56,459 nucleotides of DNA from Prochlorococcus sp. AG-315-B03 (lineage in GTDB: Bacteria; Cyanobacteriota; Cyanobacteriia; PCC-6307; Cyanobiaceae): contig QBWA01000004.1 in the NCBI GenBank assembly GCA_003283745.1, forward strand, positions 1 through 56,459. Reading direction: 5' to 3'. This document shows, piece after piece, positions 55,856 through 56,459 of this stretch. The notes below the pieces were generated by a model. The model was not told the DNA's origin. It searched no databases and saw only the letters and a program-made list of their open reading frames with translations. The translations under genes and the position numbers were made by a program. Positions within the stretch are counted from its first letter, which is position 1. The number at the start of each line of letters is the position of its first letter.

Positions 55856-56459
55856 TTATGAAGATTTTCTTATGAGCCAAGGATTTATTAGTTGTTGTGC
55901 TTTTGAAAGAGCTGCCTCCCAACCTTCTGGCCACTCTCTAAGACTAATCCGTTTTCGTTGAGCTTCTTGTAACCAGGGTTGGATGATTTTTCTTGCTTGA
56001 CCTCCAAAAGCAACTCCTTCAGGCCCATTGGCCTTGGGGAGGTACTTAATGGTTGATTCATTAGTACCTCCGGCAAGTTGCAATGGGCCTGGTGGGGCTA
56101 TTGGGCGTATCTTTTCCCATAGTTTTACTGCAACTTTAGCTGCACCTATTCCTAGGTCTCCACTCATTCTGCGACCATCAAGTTGCCAAAGAGGTTTGAG
56201 GTTGTGCATTCTCAGGGCCTCATGACGAATCCAAAGCTCTTCTGCTAACTTTTCATGATTGATGTCATAACCTTGTAAGCCACAACTGACGGATAGGCGG
56301 TTGAATTGCAAATCTCCTTTCATGATTTCTTCTATTGTTTTTTGAAATGCTTTTGATCTTCCTGGCGCAGTATGAATTTCAATAGCATCCGGTTTTATAG
56401 ATTTTAATAATGGTGCGAAATCCTGAAGGGACAATCTTCTATCTTTCTCCTGAATAATT
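55856..56459 (-). CDS. ldpA: LdpA (light-dependent period protein), C-terminal part
   Basis: The frame is open to the window edge (…QEKDRRLSLQDFAPLL), so the N-terminal part with the iron-sulfur cysteines lies outside. The visible 200 or so residues match the LdpA C-terminal domain: DAIEIHTAPGRSKAF, LKPLWQLDGRRMSGDLGIGAAKVAVKLW, PGPLQLAGGTNESTIKYLP and GVAFGGQARKI. In Synechococcus elongatus, LdpA links redox or light state to the circadian clock. A TTG at 56432-56434 is not the real start. Confidence 0.84.
   Translation of the reverse strand, partial: IIQEKDRRLSLQDFAPLLKSIKPDAIEIHTAPGRSKAFQKTIEEIMKGDLQFNRLSVSCGLQGYDINHEKLAEELWIRHEALRMHNLKPLWQLDGRRMSGDLGIGAAKVAVKLWEKIRPIAPPGPLQLAGGTNESTIKYLPKANGPEGVAFGGQARKIIQPWLQEAQRKRISLREWPEGWEAALSKAQQLINPWLIRKSS

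Overview
The window looks like a piece of the main chromosome of a marine picocyanobacterium, most likely a low-light-type Prochlorococcus. This rests on gene content, not on a database search. The DNA is AT-rich and tightly packed. It encodes photosystem I subunit PsaD, the cyanobacterial NDH-1 subunit NdhS, heme oxygenase followed by PebA and PebB (phycoerythrobilin synthesis, kept in low-light Prochlorococcus), a PanC-Cmk fusion, a cyanobacterial-type glutamate-cysteine ligase, LdpA, and two small RNAs that match the cyanobacterial Yfr1 and Yfr2 families. The strain cannot be fixed from the sequence alone. I see no transposon, prophage or CRISPR array.

Layout. 1-8.7 kb: the end of glmS, manC, rimM, ndhS, rnc, then rnpB and tRNA-Arg(CCT) transcribed away from each other across a 35-bp spacer, two hypothetical genes and glgP. 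8.8-16.3 kb: a CPA2-type antiporter, an alpha/beta hydrolase coupled to an aldose-1-epimerase-like gene, an FMN alpha-hydroxy-acid oxidase next to a DUF1537 sugar-acid kinase, and icd. 16.4-22.9 kb: ho1-pebA-pebB, a low-molecular-weight phosphatase, panC-cmk, purM with three inverted repeats upstream, and a hypothetical gene. 22.9-25.5 kb: the least orderly part, with an aldo/keto reductase broken by two frameshifts, small hypothetical genes, a Yfr2-like RNA, three inverted repeats and tRNA-Cys. 25.5-32.2 kb: an LpxB-like glycosyltransferase, an RNase D-type exonuclease, a probable cytochrome b6f assembly factor, hemF, mrp and rodA. 32.2-34.2 kb: an atypical serine recombinase-like gene, a Yfr1-like RNA with a good promoter and terminator, and about 1 kb with no recognisable gene. 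34.2-42.3 kb: a degenerate histidine kinase, psaD, and the overlapping run trpE-gshA-ppc-GNAT. 42.3-56.5 kb: tRNA-Arg(CCG), recF, speD, larE, a double CobO-like protein, an E1/rhodanese protein beside a JAMM peptidase, a CAAD protein, a fructosamine-kinase-like gene, a CrtD-like oxidoreductase, tyrA, a DinG-like protein, a DUF2839 protein, recA, a HAD protein, tRNA-Gln and the C-terminal part of ldpA.

How the parts connect. ho1, pebA and pebB turn heme into phycoerythrobilin, and hemF serves heme and chlorophyll supply. trpE, tyrA, gshA and ppc cover amino acid, glutathione and anaplerotic carbon metabolism. glgP and the epimerase-like protein act on stored sugar. The most interesting signals are a 12-nt perfect complementarity between the Yfr1-like and Yfr2-like RNAs, the recombinase-like protein lacking serine at the usual catalytic position, a recF whose conserved N-terminus has no standard start codon, the inverted repeats upstream of purM, and the JAMM/E1-rhodanese pair.
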